Positions 41,519 to 50,316 of a stretch of 64,000 bases of DNA are shown one piece after another (within the stretch, counting starts at the first letter, position 1; each line of letters opens with the position of its first letter). Source of the stretch: Paenibacillus selenitireducens (GTDB taxonomy: Bacteria > Bacillota > Bacilli > Paenibacillales > Paenibacillaceae); NCBI RefSeq assembly GCF_002021565.1, contig NZ_MSZX01000003.1, forward strand, positions 248,027 through 312,026. The letters are read 5' to 3'. The position numbers and the translations under genes are program-made. The notes below the pieces were generated by a model. The model did no database searches, was not told where the DNA came from, and was given only the letters and a program-made list of their open reading frames with translations.

Positions 41519-42439
41519 TCAGAACGGACGACCTGGCGTATCCAGAATCATCGTCAGAAATACAATCATGAGGTAATTGACCGAGATCAAGAAATTGGTG
41601 CGAGCCCATTGGTCCGTATCTGCCGCACGCTTCCCGAGCAGGGTGTGCCACATCCAAATGAGGCTTGCAATGACGGATACGGCCAGAAATACGATGCCTG
41701 AATAGTTCAGGACGTACAGCATGATAACCGTAGGCGTCAGCAAGGCAACATAAGGAATCATTTGGAGTTTTGTGCGTTCGATGCCTTTGCGGACAGGCAG
41801 CAGCGGATAGCCTGCTGCTCGATATTCCTCTACGCGCCGAATGGCCAGCGACCAGAAATGTGCAGGTTCCCACAGGAACAATAAAGCGAACAGAAGGAAC
41901 GCGCCTGCATCAATTTCATTCGTAAATGCGCAATACCCGATCACGGGCGGCATAGCACCGGATATTCCGCCAACTGATGTACTCCAAGTCGAGGTGCGTT
42001 TCAGCCACATCGTGTATACGACGACGTAGACGAACATCCCCAGCAGTCCGAGCCAGCCGCTCAGTATATTTACTTTCCAGAACAGAATCGCTTCACCAGC
42101 TAGACCAAGCGATATGGCGTAGAAGAGGACGCTCCTTGTCTTCAACCGTCCGGTCGCAAGCGGTCGATTAAGGGTGCGCTGCATCCGTTGATCCAGCTTT
42201 TGGTCCCATATATTGTTCATGACGCAGGAGGAAGCCATGGTTAATACTGTCCCCAGAAGCATCCATAGCAATATGCCCCAATCCGCGTTCCACTTGGATG
42301 CTAACCAGTAGCCGCCAAATGCGGCGACGAGATTGAGTTGCAGGATCCGGGGTTTTGTCAATTGAATCCAGTCTTTTAGCATCGCTCTTGCCGGTGCTTT
42401 GTCGTTAACAACCACGGTGTTTGAAGATGCTCTGCTCAT
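41519..42439 (-). CDS. ctaB: Protoheme IX farnesyltransferase
   Basis: 306 residues, about eight membrane helices. The UbiA-type prenyl-diphosphate motif is NNIWDQKLDQRMQRTLNRPL near 83-102, and the second loop has TSTWSTSVGGISGAMPPVIGY. It converts heme B to heme O for the oxidase; CtaA then makes heme A. Its ATG overlaps the stop of the subunit IV gene (ATGA), so it is translationally coupled. The longer frame to 42469 lacks a better start. Confidence 0.95.
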   Translation of the reverse strand: MSRASSNTVVVNDKAPARAMLKDWIQLTKPRILQLNLVAAFGGYWLASKWNADWGILLWMLLGTVLTMASSCVMNNIWDQKLDQRMQRTLNRPLATGRLKTRSVLFYAISLGLAGEAILFWKVNILSGWLGLLGMFVYVVVYTMWLKRTSTWSTSVGGISGAMPPVIGYCAFTNEIDAGAFLLFALLFLWEPAHFWSLAIRRVEEYRAAGYPLLPVRKGIERTKLQMIPYVALLTPTVIMLYVLNYSGIVFLAVSVIASLIWMWHTLLGKRAADTDQWARTNFLISVNYLMIVFLTMILDTPGRPF

Positions 42440-42756
42440 ACGGCCACCATATTGTATAACATAATCCACATGGAGCCGACGACGATAATCAGTAAGATGA
42501 CGATGCCTAGAATCAGGGCCATCAGATTATAGCGCGGCTTCTGCTCCTCCCGGAGGTGCATGAAGAAAATCAGTTGTACGATAAACTGCAGCGCTGCTGC
42601 GCCCATCAGAACGACTTTGCTCACCATGCCGTCGAACCATCCTCCCAAGACGATGGCAATCGGAATGATCGTCAATACGATGGAGCATAGGAATCCGATC
42701 GAATAGGTTTTCAAGGAGCCATGAGATTCCTCATGAGCGGTTTCATGTTGCGCCAT
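42436..42756 (-). CDS. Quinol oxidase subunit IV (CyoD/QoxD-like)
   Basis: 106 residues with three membrane helices and the subunit IV pattern SIGFLCSIVLTIIPIAIV, LQFIVQLIFFMHL and LILGIVILLIIVVGSMWIMLYN, closer to CyoD than to Bacillus CtaF. It stabilises the oxidase complex. It starts directly after the subunit III stop and overlaps ctaB by 4 bp. Confidence 0.92.
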   Translation of the reverse strand: MAQHETAHEESHGSLKTYSIGFLCSIVLTIIPIAIVLGGWFDGMVSKVVLMGAAALQFIVQLIFFMHLREEQKPRYNLMALILGIVILLIIVVGSMWIMLYNMVAV

Positions 42757-43389
42757 CTAACTCACTCCCATCAAATAAACAATTGTGAAGACAAAAATCC
42801 AAACCACATCAAGAAAATGCCAGAACAAACTGATAATATGGACTTTCCGCTTCGTTACAGGTGTAATGCCATGCTTGCCCAGTTGGATAATAATCGCAAT
42901 CATCCATACTAGTCCGACAAGCACATGAAGCCCATGGGTGCCGACGAGCGTGTAAAATGCAGATAGAAATGCACTCGTCGACAGGGTGGCTCCCTCACCC
43001 ACAAGATGTATAAATTCATTCACTTCCATAGCGATGAAGGCAGCGCCCAGTAGTGCCGTAACACCAAGCCATCTCATCAATGCTTGACGGTTGCCTTTAT
43101 GCATGGCCAGTACGGCGAGGCCGCTCGTATAGCTGCTGATCAATAGGATGAAGGTACTTACGATAATACCGCCGATTTGAAATAGATCTGCAGGTCCGGG
43201 TCCGCCATTCGTATTGCCTTTCAAGACGATATACGTCGCAAATAAGGTTCCGAATATGATGATATCCGTCATCAGATAAATCCAGAATCCAAACTTCCGC
43301 ATTTCCTCCATATCCGGGTGGCCATGGTCTTCCGAATGTAGTTCGGCAGGGGACACTTGTCCGGCATGGTTCACGTTCCGTTGCGCCAT
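42757..43389 (-). CDS. Quinol oxidase subunit III (CyoC/QoxC-like)
   Basis: 210 residues with five membrane helices, the short CyoC-type subunit III. KFGFWIYLMTDIIIFGTLFATYIVLKG begins the first helix, and STSAFLSAFYTLVGTHGLHVLVGLVWM and VHIISLFWHFLDVVWIFVFTIVYLMG are the conserved late helices. It supports proton uptake and assembly in the membrane oxidase. Its ATG shares one base with the subunit I stop (TAATG). Confidence 0.95.
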   Translation of the reverse strand: MAQRNVNHAGQVSPAELHSEDHGHPDMEEMRKFGFWIYLMTDIIIFGTLFATYIVLKGNTNGGPGPADLFQIGGIIVSTFILLISSYTSGLAVLAMHKGNRQALMRWLGVTALLGAAFIAMEVNEFIHLVGEGATLSTSAFLSAFYTLVGTHGLHVLVGLVWMIAIIIQLGKHGITPVTKRKVHIISLFWHFLDVVWIFVFTIVYLMGVS

Positions 43390-45362
43390 TAGCTGGTCAC
43401 CTTCCTTAACTCCGATTCTGTACGGGTTATTTCATCAACAGGGATGTAATAATCGTTGTTATAATTAAACGAATGAACAAGCATACATGCGACGACGCCA
43501 ATCAATCCCGGTATCGTTAACCACTGCCAGTGGAACACGAATCCGAAGCCGGCCAAGAACCAGCACATGGACATCACAATCGGAATGCCGGAATTTTTCG
43601 GCATGTGGATCGGCTCCAGTACGGGCTTCGCAGGAACTTGCTGGCCATTTGCTCTGCGTTGCTTTTCCTCCCACCATTCGTCTTGATCCGAAACCTGAGG
43701 TAGCGTTGCAAAATTATAGAGCGGCGCGGGTGACGGGATGGACCACTCCAACGTACGTCCGTTCCATGGATCGCCTGTTTCGTCTTTTTTAAGATGCTTC
43801 ACACTGTATATGATTTGCCATATTTGGAACAAGAACGCGATGCCCATGAACCCTGCTCCAATGGTGGATACTAAATTCATTTCCCACCAGCCTTTATCCC
43901 AACCGTACGTATAGACTCTTCGTGTCATACCCATGAGGCCCAATACATATTGCGGCATAAAGCACAGATAGAACCCAATGTTCCACAACCAGAACGCCCA
44001 CTTGCCGATACGCTCATTCAATTTGAAGCCGAACAATTTAGGCCACCAATAATATAAACCGGCGAAATATCCGAATACCACGCCGCCAATGATGACATGG
44101 TGGAAATGCGCGACAAGGAAATAACTGTTATGGAACTGGAAGTCAGCCGGTGCTACCGATAGAAGAACCCCGGTCATGCCGCCCGTCACAAAACAAGGAA
44201 TAAATCCGATCGTCCACAACATCGGCGTCTCGAAGGTGATCTTTCCGCGGAACATCGTGAACAGCCAGTTGAACACCTTGACCCCGGTCGGAATTGCAAT
44301 CAACATGGTTGTGAGTGCGAAGAACGCGTTGACGTCCGCGCCGGAACCCATCGTAAAGAAATGGTGCGCCCAGACGAGAAACGATAGAACGCTAATAATA
44401 ATCATCGCAAATACCATGGATTTATAGCCGAACAGCTTCTTCTTCGCAAAGGTAGATACGATCTCCGAGAAAATACCGAACGCGGGCAGTACGATAATAT
44501 ACACTTCCGGATGGCCCCACATCCAAATCAAGTTAATGTACATCATGGGATTGCCGCCGCCATCCAAGGTGAAGAAATGCGCGCCCGCATAACGGTCGAG
44601 GAACAATAACGCGAGCGTTGCCGTCAGAATAGGAAAAGAAAATATGATGGCAATACAACTGGAAAGGACGGACCATGGGAACATCGGCATTTTCATTAAC
44701 TTCATGCCAGGCGCCCGCATTTTCAGAATCGTGACGATAAAGTTGATGCCTGTCATGAGGCTGCCGATCCCGGAAATCTGGATCCCCCAAATATAGAAAT
44801 CCTGTCCTACGCCCGGATTATGCATCAGGCCTGAATAAGGCGGATAAGCGAGCCAGCCGGCATCCGGCGAACCGCCGATGACAAAAGATAAGTTAAACAG
44901 CATGGCCCCGGAGAAGAAGAGCCAGAAGCTGAGCGCATTCAAGAACGGATACGCCACATCGCGCGCACCGATCTGCAGCGGCACGATCACGTTGAATAAA
45001 CCGAACATGAACGGCATGGCCATAAATAAAATCATGATCACGCCATGCGTGGTAAAGACCTGGTTATAATGATCCGCGGCCAAAAATTCCATATTCGGCA
45101 TGGCCAGTTGCGCCCGCATCAGCAGTGCATCCACACCGCCCCGGAACAACATGATAAAGGATGCAATAATGTACATAATTCCGATTTTTTTATGATCGAC
45201 GGTCGTTAGCCACTCTCGCCACAGCCAACCCCATTTTTTGAAATAACTGAGTCCGACGATAATCGCTAGCGTGACGAGTACGATGCTGACGTCCGCTCCA
45301 TAAATCATTGGATCGCCCGTCACAAAAAATTCCGAAGCAAAGCTTTTCACTTTCTCCCACAC
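43389..45362 (-). CDS. Heme-copper quinol oxidase subunit I (CyoB/QoxB-like)
   Basis: 657 residues with about 14-15 membrane helices. The catalytic signature WGHPEVYIIVLPAFGIFSEI contains CuB His and the cross-linked Tyr; HHFFTMG and SYFLVAHFHHVIIGG provide further CuB and heme ligands, and FTTHGVIMILFMAMPFM the low-spin heme His. It reduces oxygen to water and pumps protons. The start is GTG 45362, 8-9 nt after AGGGAGTG. The length fits the CyoB/QoxB quinol-oxidase group. CtaA in the same region suggests heme A at one or both hemes. Confidence 0.96.
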   Translation of the reverse strand: MWEKVKSFASEFFVTGDPMIYGADVSIVLVTLAIIVGLSYFKKWGWLWREWLTTVDHKKIGIMYIIASFIMLFRGGVDALLMRAQLAMPNMEFLAADHYNQVFTTHGVIMILFMAMPFMFGLFNVIVPLQIGARDVAYPFLNALSFWLFFSGAMLFNLSFVIGGSPDAGWLAYPPYSGLMHNPGVGQDFYIWGIQISGIGSLMTGINFIVTILKMRAPGMKLMKMPMFPWSVLSSCIAIIFSFPILTATLALLFLDRYAGAHFFTLDGGGNPMMYINLIWMWGHPEVYIIVLPAFGIFSEIVSTFAKKKLFGYKSMVFAMIIISVLSFLVWAHHFFTMGSGADVNAFFALTTMLIAIPTGVKVFNWLFTMFRGKITFETPMLWTIGFIPCFVTGGMTGVLLSVAPADFQFHNSYFLVAHFHHVIIGGVVFGYFAGLYYWWPKLFGFKLNERIGKWAFWLWNIGFYLCFMPQYVLGLMGMTRRVYTYGWDKGWWEMNLVSTIGAGFMGIAFLFQIWQIIYSVKHLKKDETGDPWNGRTLEWSIPSPAPLYNFATLPQVSDQDEWWEEKQRRANGQQVPAKPVLEPIHMPKNSGIPIVMSMCWFLAGFGFVFHWQWLTIPGLIGVVACMLVHSFNYNNDYYIPVDEITRTESELRKVTS

Positions 45363-45398
45363 GAATGATTCACTCCCTATGTTTCCTTACTGAAATCG

Positions 45399-46316
45399 TT
45401 ATTCTTCCAACTGAATTTTGTTAATGTCCTTCCACGAAAGCCCATGATTGTGCGAGGAGGCATATTTTGTAACCGTCATCTCGAACAGGCCCTTCGGAAA
45501 TGCAGAGAACATCCGAACGTCAGATGCGGCAGGCTTGGCCAGCTCTTTGTAACCGTCTAGTGTCAATGCCGGTGAAGAGGTTTTGACTTCGCTCACCCAT
45601 TGATCGAATGCCTCTTGTGAAGTCGCATTGGCTGTGAAATACATCTTCGCGAACTCTCTTCCCGTGAAATTCGCGCCAGAACCCATGTACTCACCTTTTT
45701 CGTCCGCCTGTAAGTGAAGTGTCATGGCCATACCGGACATGGCATACATCTGACCCCCGAGCTGCGGGATCCAAAAGGAATTCATGGGCGAATCAGCTGT
45801 AATTTCGAAGCGAATCGGTACATTTTCCGGAAATTGAACATAATTTACGCTTGCGATCCCCTGCTCTGGATACTGGAACAACCACTTCCAGTCTAATGAA
45901 GTCACCTGAATGGTGATGGGCTTCACATCCGATTTCAGCGGTTTTGAGGGTTCTAACGCATACGTTCCTTTAACGGTAATGACCCCCAACGCAATAATGA
46001 TGATAATTGGAATCCCCCACCAAATGATTTCTAATTTCGTGCTGTGCTCCCAGTTAGGCTTGTATTTCGCTTTTCTGCCTTTCTTATCTCGGTAGCGCCA
46101 GACGATGACCGCCGTAAGGATCAGAACCGGCACGATAACAACAGCACACAATATGGTTGAGATCAGCATTAAATCTCGTTGTTGTTCGGCAATGGGTCCT
46201 TTCGGATCAAGCACGATCATGTTTTTAGTACACCCAGTAGTCGCGAAAAGCACCAGCACCATCATGGACAAGGAAGCGAACCAGCGAAGTGCTTTGTATG
46301 CTTGGGGTGTTTTCAT
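45399..46316 (-). CDS. Quinol oxidase subunit II (CyoA/QoxA-like), lacking CuA
   Basis: 305 residues with a lipoprotein signal (LFATTGC), two membrane helices and an outer cupredoxin domain (SLDWKWLFQYPEQGIASVNYVQFP, MNSFWIPQLGGQMYAMSGM). No CuA cysteines or histidines are present: the only cysteines are the lipid Cys and one in the second helix. It therefore takes electrons from quinol, as in E. coli CyoA. AGGAG is nine bases before the ATG at 46316, so I reject the ATG at 46325. First gene of the oxidase operon. Confidence 0.94.
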   Translation of the reverse strand: MKTPQAYKALRWFASLSMMVLVLFATTGCTKNMIVLDPKGPIAEQQRDLMLISTILCAVVIVPVLILTAVIVWRYRDKKGRKAKYKPNWEHSTKLEIIWWGIPIIIIIALGVITVKGTYALEPSKPLKSDVKPITIQVTSLDWKWLFQYPEQGIASVNYVQFPENVPIRFEITADSPMNSFWIPQLGGQMYAMSGMAMTLHLQADEKGEYMGSGANFTGREFAKMYFTANATSQEAFDQWVSEVKTSSPALTLDGYKELAKPAASDVRMFSAFPKGLFEMTVTKYASSHNHGLSWKDINKIQLEE

Positions 46317-46637
46317 GTAACTCATCTCCTATCGACATGCGTGAGCACTTTATTATCACGTCTTACTTTAATGAGGAACGTTTGACATGTCACCAGCCAC
46401 TACCCGCGTCTGCGCACCAACCATGTTCAATGAAACGCAACAAATACGACACATTTTATTCATAAGAAAAGCTTTAATCTTGGTGGAAAGTATAATATGT
46501 CATAGTGTTTTGTGGATAAACGTTGAGCGGTTCAGATGTCTTTACAGAGGTTATTTCTGTCGAGAATGCTATCTTTGAATACAATGGCGACACATTTTAT
46601 CCACAAAAAAAGACCCTTCAAGTGAAGGGTCCGCATC
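46317..46637. other. Intergenic region between ctaA and the oxidase operon
   Basis: 321 bp. It must hold the oxidase promoter. It has a 13-bp inverted repeat, TTTTGTGGATAAA (46508-46520) with TTTATCCACAAAA (46596-46608), and a direct repeat CGACACATTTTAT at 46447-46459 and 46588-46600. The ctaA terminator is at 46604-46631. No gene is seen and no promoter stands out. Confidence 0.5.
46604..46631 (-). terminator. Terminator of ctaA
   Basis: GACCCTTCA (46612-46620) pairs with TGAAGGGTC (46623-46631); the eight As at 46604-46611 are the U-tract on the minus strand. Confidence 0.85.
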
Positions 46638-47597
46638 CTATCTTGCTCTGAATTTCCATGAGCGAATGGATATATCCGTCAGCGCACTAAACAAAAGTGT
46701 TGCCAGCACATTGTGAAGAAGACTCGTAAAGATGTAGATATCTGCATTATTCATCGTGAGGGTGAGCCATGCGCCGCTAAATACTTGAGCCATAACGAAG
46801 AGTAGTGCAAGACCTGCGACGTGGTTCAAGGATAACGCCTGCTCCCCCGAGTCGTGGCGGCGAATCAACAGATACAAGCATACGATAAGAATAAGTAGAA
46901 CCGCCGCGGCAACCCGGTGCAGAAAGACAATGCCGGAAGCCCCGGACAGGGTAGGTATAACCTGCCCGTTACATAAGGGCCAACCCATGCAGCCTGCATC
47001 TGAATGTGTATGGCGGATGTAAGCTCCCAAATAAACGACACCGTAACAATAGATCCATATTCCCCAAGCCAAGAGATAAACGGCTTTCGGGAATCGAATA
47101 GGGACCGCATCTTCTTTCGTCTTCTTCATCCGATACGTCCATACAACCAACAGCATGCTGCTGGCAACTGCGAGCAGCGATATACCGAAATGGATCGCCA
47201 TCACGGCCGGTCGCTGCGGCCATATCACGGCAGCGGCGCCCATGAAGGCTTGTACGACGGTAAAGAATAACGTTCCGCCAGCATACCCTACGGCTTCTCG
47301 ATACTGTCTAAGATAACGCCAGGTATATATAAATGTGGCGAGAATAATCAATCCTACGATCCCTGTAACCATACGGTGCGAGTATTCAATAATCGATTCC
47401 AGCGTATAAGCGGGAATGAATTTCCCGTTGCATAAGGGCCAATCATCCCCGCAGCCTCGTCCGGAGCCGGTCTTGGTCACGATGGCTCCTGCGATCAATA
47501 CTAGAAACATGCCAATGAATGAAGCCCATGCCAACCATCGGTAACGAAAGGATATGGATGGGTCTGGATCCCCTTTTTGCGTGGTCGTGATGTTCAT
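46638..47597 (-). CDS. ctaA: Heme A synthase (COX15/CtaA)
   Basis: 319 residues, eight membrane helices in two related halves. Each half has a Cys pair (GCGDDWPLC and GCMGWPLC) and heme-ligand His residues (IEYSHRMVTG, IHFGISLL, FLHRVAAAV, LLHNVLATLL). It oxidises heme O to heme A for aa3-type oxidases, the substrate being made by CtaB encoded 4 kb downstream. ATG 47597 is nine bases after AGGGG; the upstream TTG (47606) touches that site and is rejected. Confidence 0.96.
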   Translation of the reverse strand: MNITTTQKGDPDPSISFRYRWLAWASFIGMFLVLIAGAIVTKTGSGRGCGDDWPLCNGKFIPAYTLESIIEYSHRMVTGIVGLIILATFIYTWRYLRQYREAVGYAGGTLFFTVVQAFMGAAAVIWPQRPAVMAIHFGISLLAVASSMLLVVWTYRMKKTKEDAVPIRFPKAVYLLAWGIWIYCYGVVYLGAYIRHTHSDAGCMGWPLCNGQVIPTLSGASGIVFLHRVAAAVLLILIVCLYLLIRRHDSGEQALSLNHVAGLALLFVMAQVFSGAWLTLTMNNADIYIFTSLLHNVLATLLFSALTDISIRSWKFRAR

Positions 47598-47702
47598 GTT
47601 GTTCAACCCCTGTCAGCCTATTTTTACAGACCGATTGTATCGGAATTTAAGTAACCCGTAACCATCCATTCCATTTCGTTCTGCACCAGCCATTGGGCAT
47701 GT

Positions 47703-47724
47703 AAAAAGCCCCTTCACAGGGGCT
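47703..47724 (-). terminator. Terminator of the HTH-GyrB-like gene
   Basis: AGCCCC (47707-47712) and GGGGCT (47719-47724) form the stem; the A-run at 47703-47707 is the U-tract on the minus strand. Confidence 0.75.
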
Positions 47725-47740
47725 AGGGGTCATCTTTGTG

Positions 47741-48871
47741 TTAATTCAGATGCAATTGTACAGATAATTGCGGATGTAGAGTTGCCATTTCCGTCACAAG
47801 TTGTTCCAAGGTTCCCGGATCGAAGCCAGCAGTGAAAATCTCGCGATCCGGTAAGAAGGTGATGCTTGTGCCTGTCTCGCTTGTCACGCCTACAGTTCGA
47901 AGAGGGGATTGCGGGATTCCGTGTTTGTAATCCTGAAGGAACACCTTGCCCTCCCGGCGGATTTCCACGGTTAGCTTCTGTGAGAGTGCATTAACGACAG
48001 GGATGCTAATCCCATGGTCACCATCTGGGGCATTCAAGGTAGCACTAGGGATAAAGCGATTCAGGTCTGTCATCACCGATTGGACATGTGTTGTCGCGGA
48101 ATGCGGCAACGCTTGGACAGGGATGCCTCGACCGTCATCGGATACGGTGACGCTGTCATCTTGGTGGAGGAAGACTTGAACTTGCTTGCAGTAACCTGCT
48201 TGGTGCTCTAAGACGCAGTTCTCCAAAACCGTTCGTAGAAGCAGGTGAGGATCGTACGACTTTGATGGACTTCCCAGATATGCGCTTGTATGATCCCGTA
48301 CTTCCGCTAATGCGAGATAATCGCTCGTCTCAAGAAGCTCGGATGTTGCTGCGAATAACAGAAGCAGCGGTAAAGCGCGGTGGCCCCGAATCGTATACTG
48401 GCCTCCGCGTTCTTCTTGTGTCAGCAGATCAGCTCCTTGCAGAGCCTTGATATGGTGATACAGCTGTCCTGTCGTGCCCATATTTAAGCGTTCAACAAGC
48501 TCGGGGCCGGTAAGCGGCTCTCGTAGAACAGAGCGTAGAATATCCAAGCGCTGCTTATGTCCGAGAGCGGCGAGGATCTTAGCCATCTTATCACCATCTA
48601 GGTCTAATAACTGTTCTACACCTTTCGATTGAGGCTCCCATCTGTAGCGTTGCTGTCCTCCGGTGTAGTGGCCGGAAAAGAATACTTGCCCTGTATCTGT
48701 TTCGGTTGAGCGGGAATCTGGTCCAACAGCCATGAACGGTTGTGTATCCTTGGCCCCAACAGGTTCATGCTTCCCGTCGTTCCTGTCCATAATTTGTTCC
48801 ATAAGCTTTTGCAGTGAATTCATTTGTGCTTTTAAGGTATCTAGCTCGACGCCATAATCTCGAGAACTCAT
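47741..48871 (-). CDS. ArsR-type winged helix fused to a GyrB-like GHKL ATPase domain
   Basis: 376 residues. Residues 8-30 are a probable coiled coil. Residues 94-165 are an ArsR-like winged helix (KILAALGHKQRLDILRSVL, LVERLNMGTTGQLYHHIKAL). Residues 205-375 follow the first GyrB domain closely: AGYCKQVQVFLHQDDSVTVS, DDGRGIP (245-251), VVNALSQKL, REGKV, HGIPQSPL and TGTSITF (333-339). The N-box is TVLENCVLE, so Mg-binding Asn218 is kept but the GyrB catalytic Glu aligns with Thr214. The GyrB ATP-lid glycines are only partly kept. It may bind ATP or a GyrB ligand and use it to control DNA binding; no hydrolysis is expected. A perfect palindrome lies upstream. No transducer, toprim or gyrase C-domain. 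Confidence 0.8.
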   Translation of the reverse strand: MSSRDYGVELDTLKAQMNSLQKLMEQIMDRNDGKHEPVGAKDTQPFMAVGPDSRSTETDTGQVFFSGHYTGGQQRYRWEPQSKGVEQLLDLDGDKMAKILAALGHKQRLDILRSVLREPLTGPELVERLNMGTTGQLYHHIKALQGADLLTQEERGGQYTIRGHRALPLLLLFAATSELLETSDYLALAEVRDHTSAYLGSPSKSYDPHLLLRTVLENCVLEHQAGYCKQVQVFLHQDDSVTVSDDGRGIPVQALPHSATTHVQSVMTDLNRFIPSATLNAPDGDHGISIPVVNALSQKLTVEIRREGKVFLQDYKHGIPQSPLRTVGVTSETGTSITFLPDREIFTAGFDPGTLEQLVTEMATLHPQLSVQLHLN

Positions 48872-48898
48872 CGAATCACCCTCACTAATTTATTTAAA

Positions 48899-48912
48899 TA
48901 CGTAATTACGTA
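48899..48912. promoter_or_regulatory. 14-bp perfect palindrome upstream of the HTH-GyrB-like gene
   Basis: TACGTAATTACGTA is self-complementary and begins 28 bp upstream of the start codon, a typical ArsR-type autoregulatory operator position. Confidence 0.6.
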
Positions 48913-48966
48913 ATTGAATAATAACATAAAGGGCAGCGTTTGTAAATTGCTTCCGTCCATTTTAGC

Positions 48967-50259
48967 TTATAAAAGATTCTGCGTTATGAGGTAGATCGCT
49001 TCATCTATCGTAACCACGGTTTCGCTCAATTCGCGCATATCCTTTAACCGTACTTTTCCGGCAGTTGCCTCGCTCTCCCCGATGAGGATCGCGTACCGAA
49101 TACCTTTGGAGGAGGCCGAAGCCAGTGATTTTTTTAATTTGCGGGAACGTGCCTCCATTCGGGTACGGATCTGGCAGGCACGCAGTTCTGCTGCTGCCCG
49201 AAGTGCCTCCGGCAGGGTATCGCCAATCGGAATGACCACCACTGCGGCATCCTCGACGGACATATCGTCGCGCAGATTCAGCATGGCCATGATGGATTCC
49301 ATGCCGAAGGAAAGCCCGACGGTGGGGTAAGGGAGATCCTCCCGTCCAATGAGTTGGCCGATGATTGCGTCATAACGTCCTCCCGCACCTAAGCTGGATG
49401 TGAAGGCGGACGAGGCATCGAAGATTTCATAGACCGTTCCGGTGTAGAAGGAGAGACCGCGAGACAGGAAGGGATCAAAGACGCAATGCGAAGCCAATCC
49501 AATCCGTTGCAGCAGATCCTGCAGCGCCAGAACTTCCAAGGCTCCCGGGCGATCTCCGATCCCGAACGTATCAACCAATTGCGCAAAGGTCGGATTCTCG
49601 ATGGCGATCAGTTCGGTGATGGCATTCAAGGCAGCAGCGTCGAGCTCCTTAGCATGAAGCTCTTGGCGTACGCCGTCTAAGCCAATCTTAGCTAACTTAT
49701 CTAAGGTCAGCATGACAGATAGCGTCAGCGATGCAGGCACGCCGATCGCTTCTAACATTTCCCCGAGGAAGCGGCGATTATTCCATTTCACAATGATAGG
49801 AATATCGAGTTGGCGGAACGCGTCAACCGCAAGCTGCATGAGTTCGGCTTCCGCTTCGGGTCCTGCGATCCCGACGACATCGACATCACATTGCAGGAAT
49901 TCGCGCAAGCGTCCCCGTTTGACAGGGCCGTCCCGGAATACTTTGCCGATCTCGTACCGTCGGAAGGGCAATTCCAGACCCGGGTGAAGCGCAATGGCTT
50001 TGGCGAATGGAATCGTTAAGTCATAGCGAAGTCCGAGCCGGCGGTTCCCTTGATCCTGCAGCTGATACATTTCCTTCACAATTTCATCTCCGCCGGCGTA
50101 CTTGGAGGTGAGCAGCTCCATTTCGTGGAGGACGGTCGAATCCATGGATTCATAATCATAGACCTCAAAGATGTTTTGCAGCGTTGTTTGAACTTTTTTG
50201 CGCAGCGCTTGTTCCTGTCCTAGAAAATCGTAAGTACCTTTCACGTTCTGCATGTTCAT
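48967..50259 (-). CDS. hisS: Histidyl-tRNA synthetase
   Basis: 430 residues. Class II motif 2 is FRRYEIGKVFRDGPVKRGRLREFLQCDVDVVG (near 99-130), the histidine-A motif SFYTGTVYEIF (near 272-282), motif 3 GGRYDAIIGQL and GLSFGMESI, and the C-terminal anticodon-binding domain (DAAVVVIPIG, KSLASASSKGIRYAILIGE). The full catalytic and anticodon domains distinguish it from HisZ. It charges tRNA-His in the cytosol. Preceded by a ~195-nt leader with a terminator, so expression is likely attenuated. It may be one of two HisRS genes; that cannot be judged here. Confidence 0.9.
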   Translation of the reverse strand: MNMQNVKGTYDFLGQEQALRKKVQTTLQNIFEVYDYESMDSTVLHEMELLTSKYAGGDEIVKEMYQLQDQGNRRLGLRYDLTIPFAKAIALHPGLELPFRRYEIGKVFRDGPVKRGRLREFLQCDVDVVGIAGPEAEAELMQLAVDAFRQLDIPIIVKWNNRRFLGEMLEAIGVPASLTLSVMLTLDKLAKIGLDGVRQELHAKELDAAALNAITELIAIENPTFAQLVDTFGIGDRPGALEVLALQDLLQRIGLASHCVFDPFLSRGLSFYTGTVYEIFDASSAFTSSLGAGGRYDAIIGQLIGREDLPYPTVGLSFGMESIMAMLNLRDDMSVEDAAVVVIPIGDTLPEALRAAAELRACQIRTRMEARSRKLKKSLASASSKGIRYAILIGESEATAGKVRLKDMRELSETVVTIDEAIYLITQNLL

Positions 50260-50280
50260 CGCACCCTTTCGATTGGCAAA

Positions 50281-50316
50281 ATAAAAAACGCGCCGGACCT
50301 CTTGGTCCTGCGCGTT
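50281..50316 (-). terminator. Leader terminator immediately upstream of hisS
   Basis: AACGCGCCGGACC (50287-50299) pairs with GGTCCTGCGCGTT (50304-50316); the A-rich 50281-50288 is the U-tract on the minus strand. The stop of transcription would fall before the hisS start codon. Confidence 0.8.

Noticed and set aside
48967-50259. HisZ (ATP phosphoribosyltransferase regulatory subunit)
   Set aside because: The C-terminal anticodon-binding domain and the histidine-binding motifs are intact, and no hisG is adjacent.
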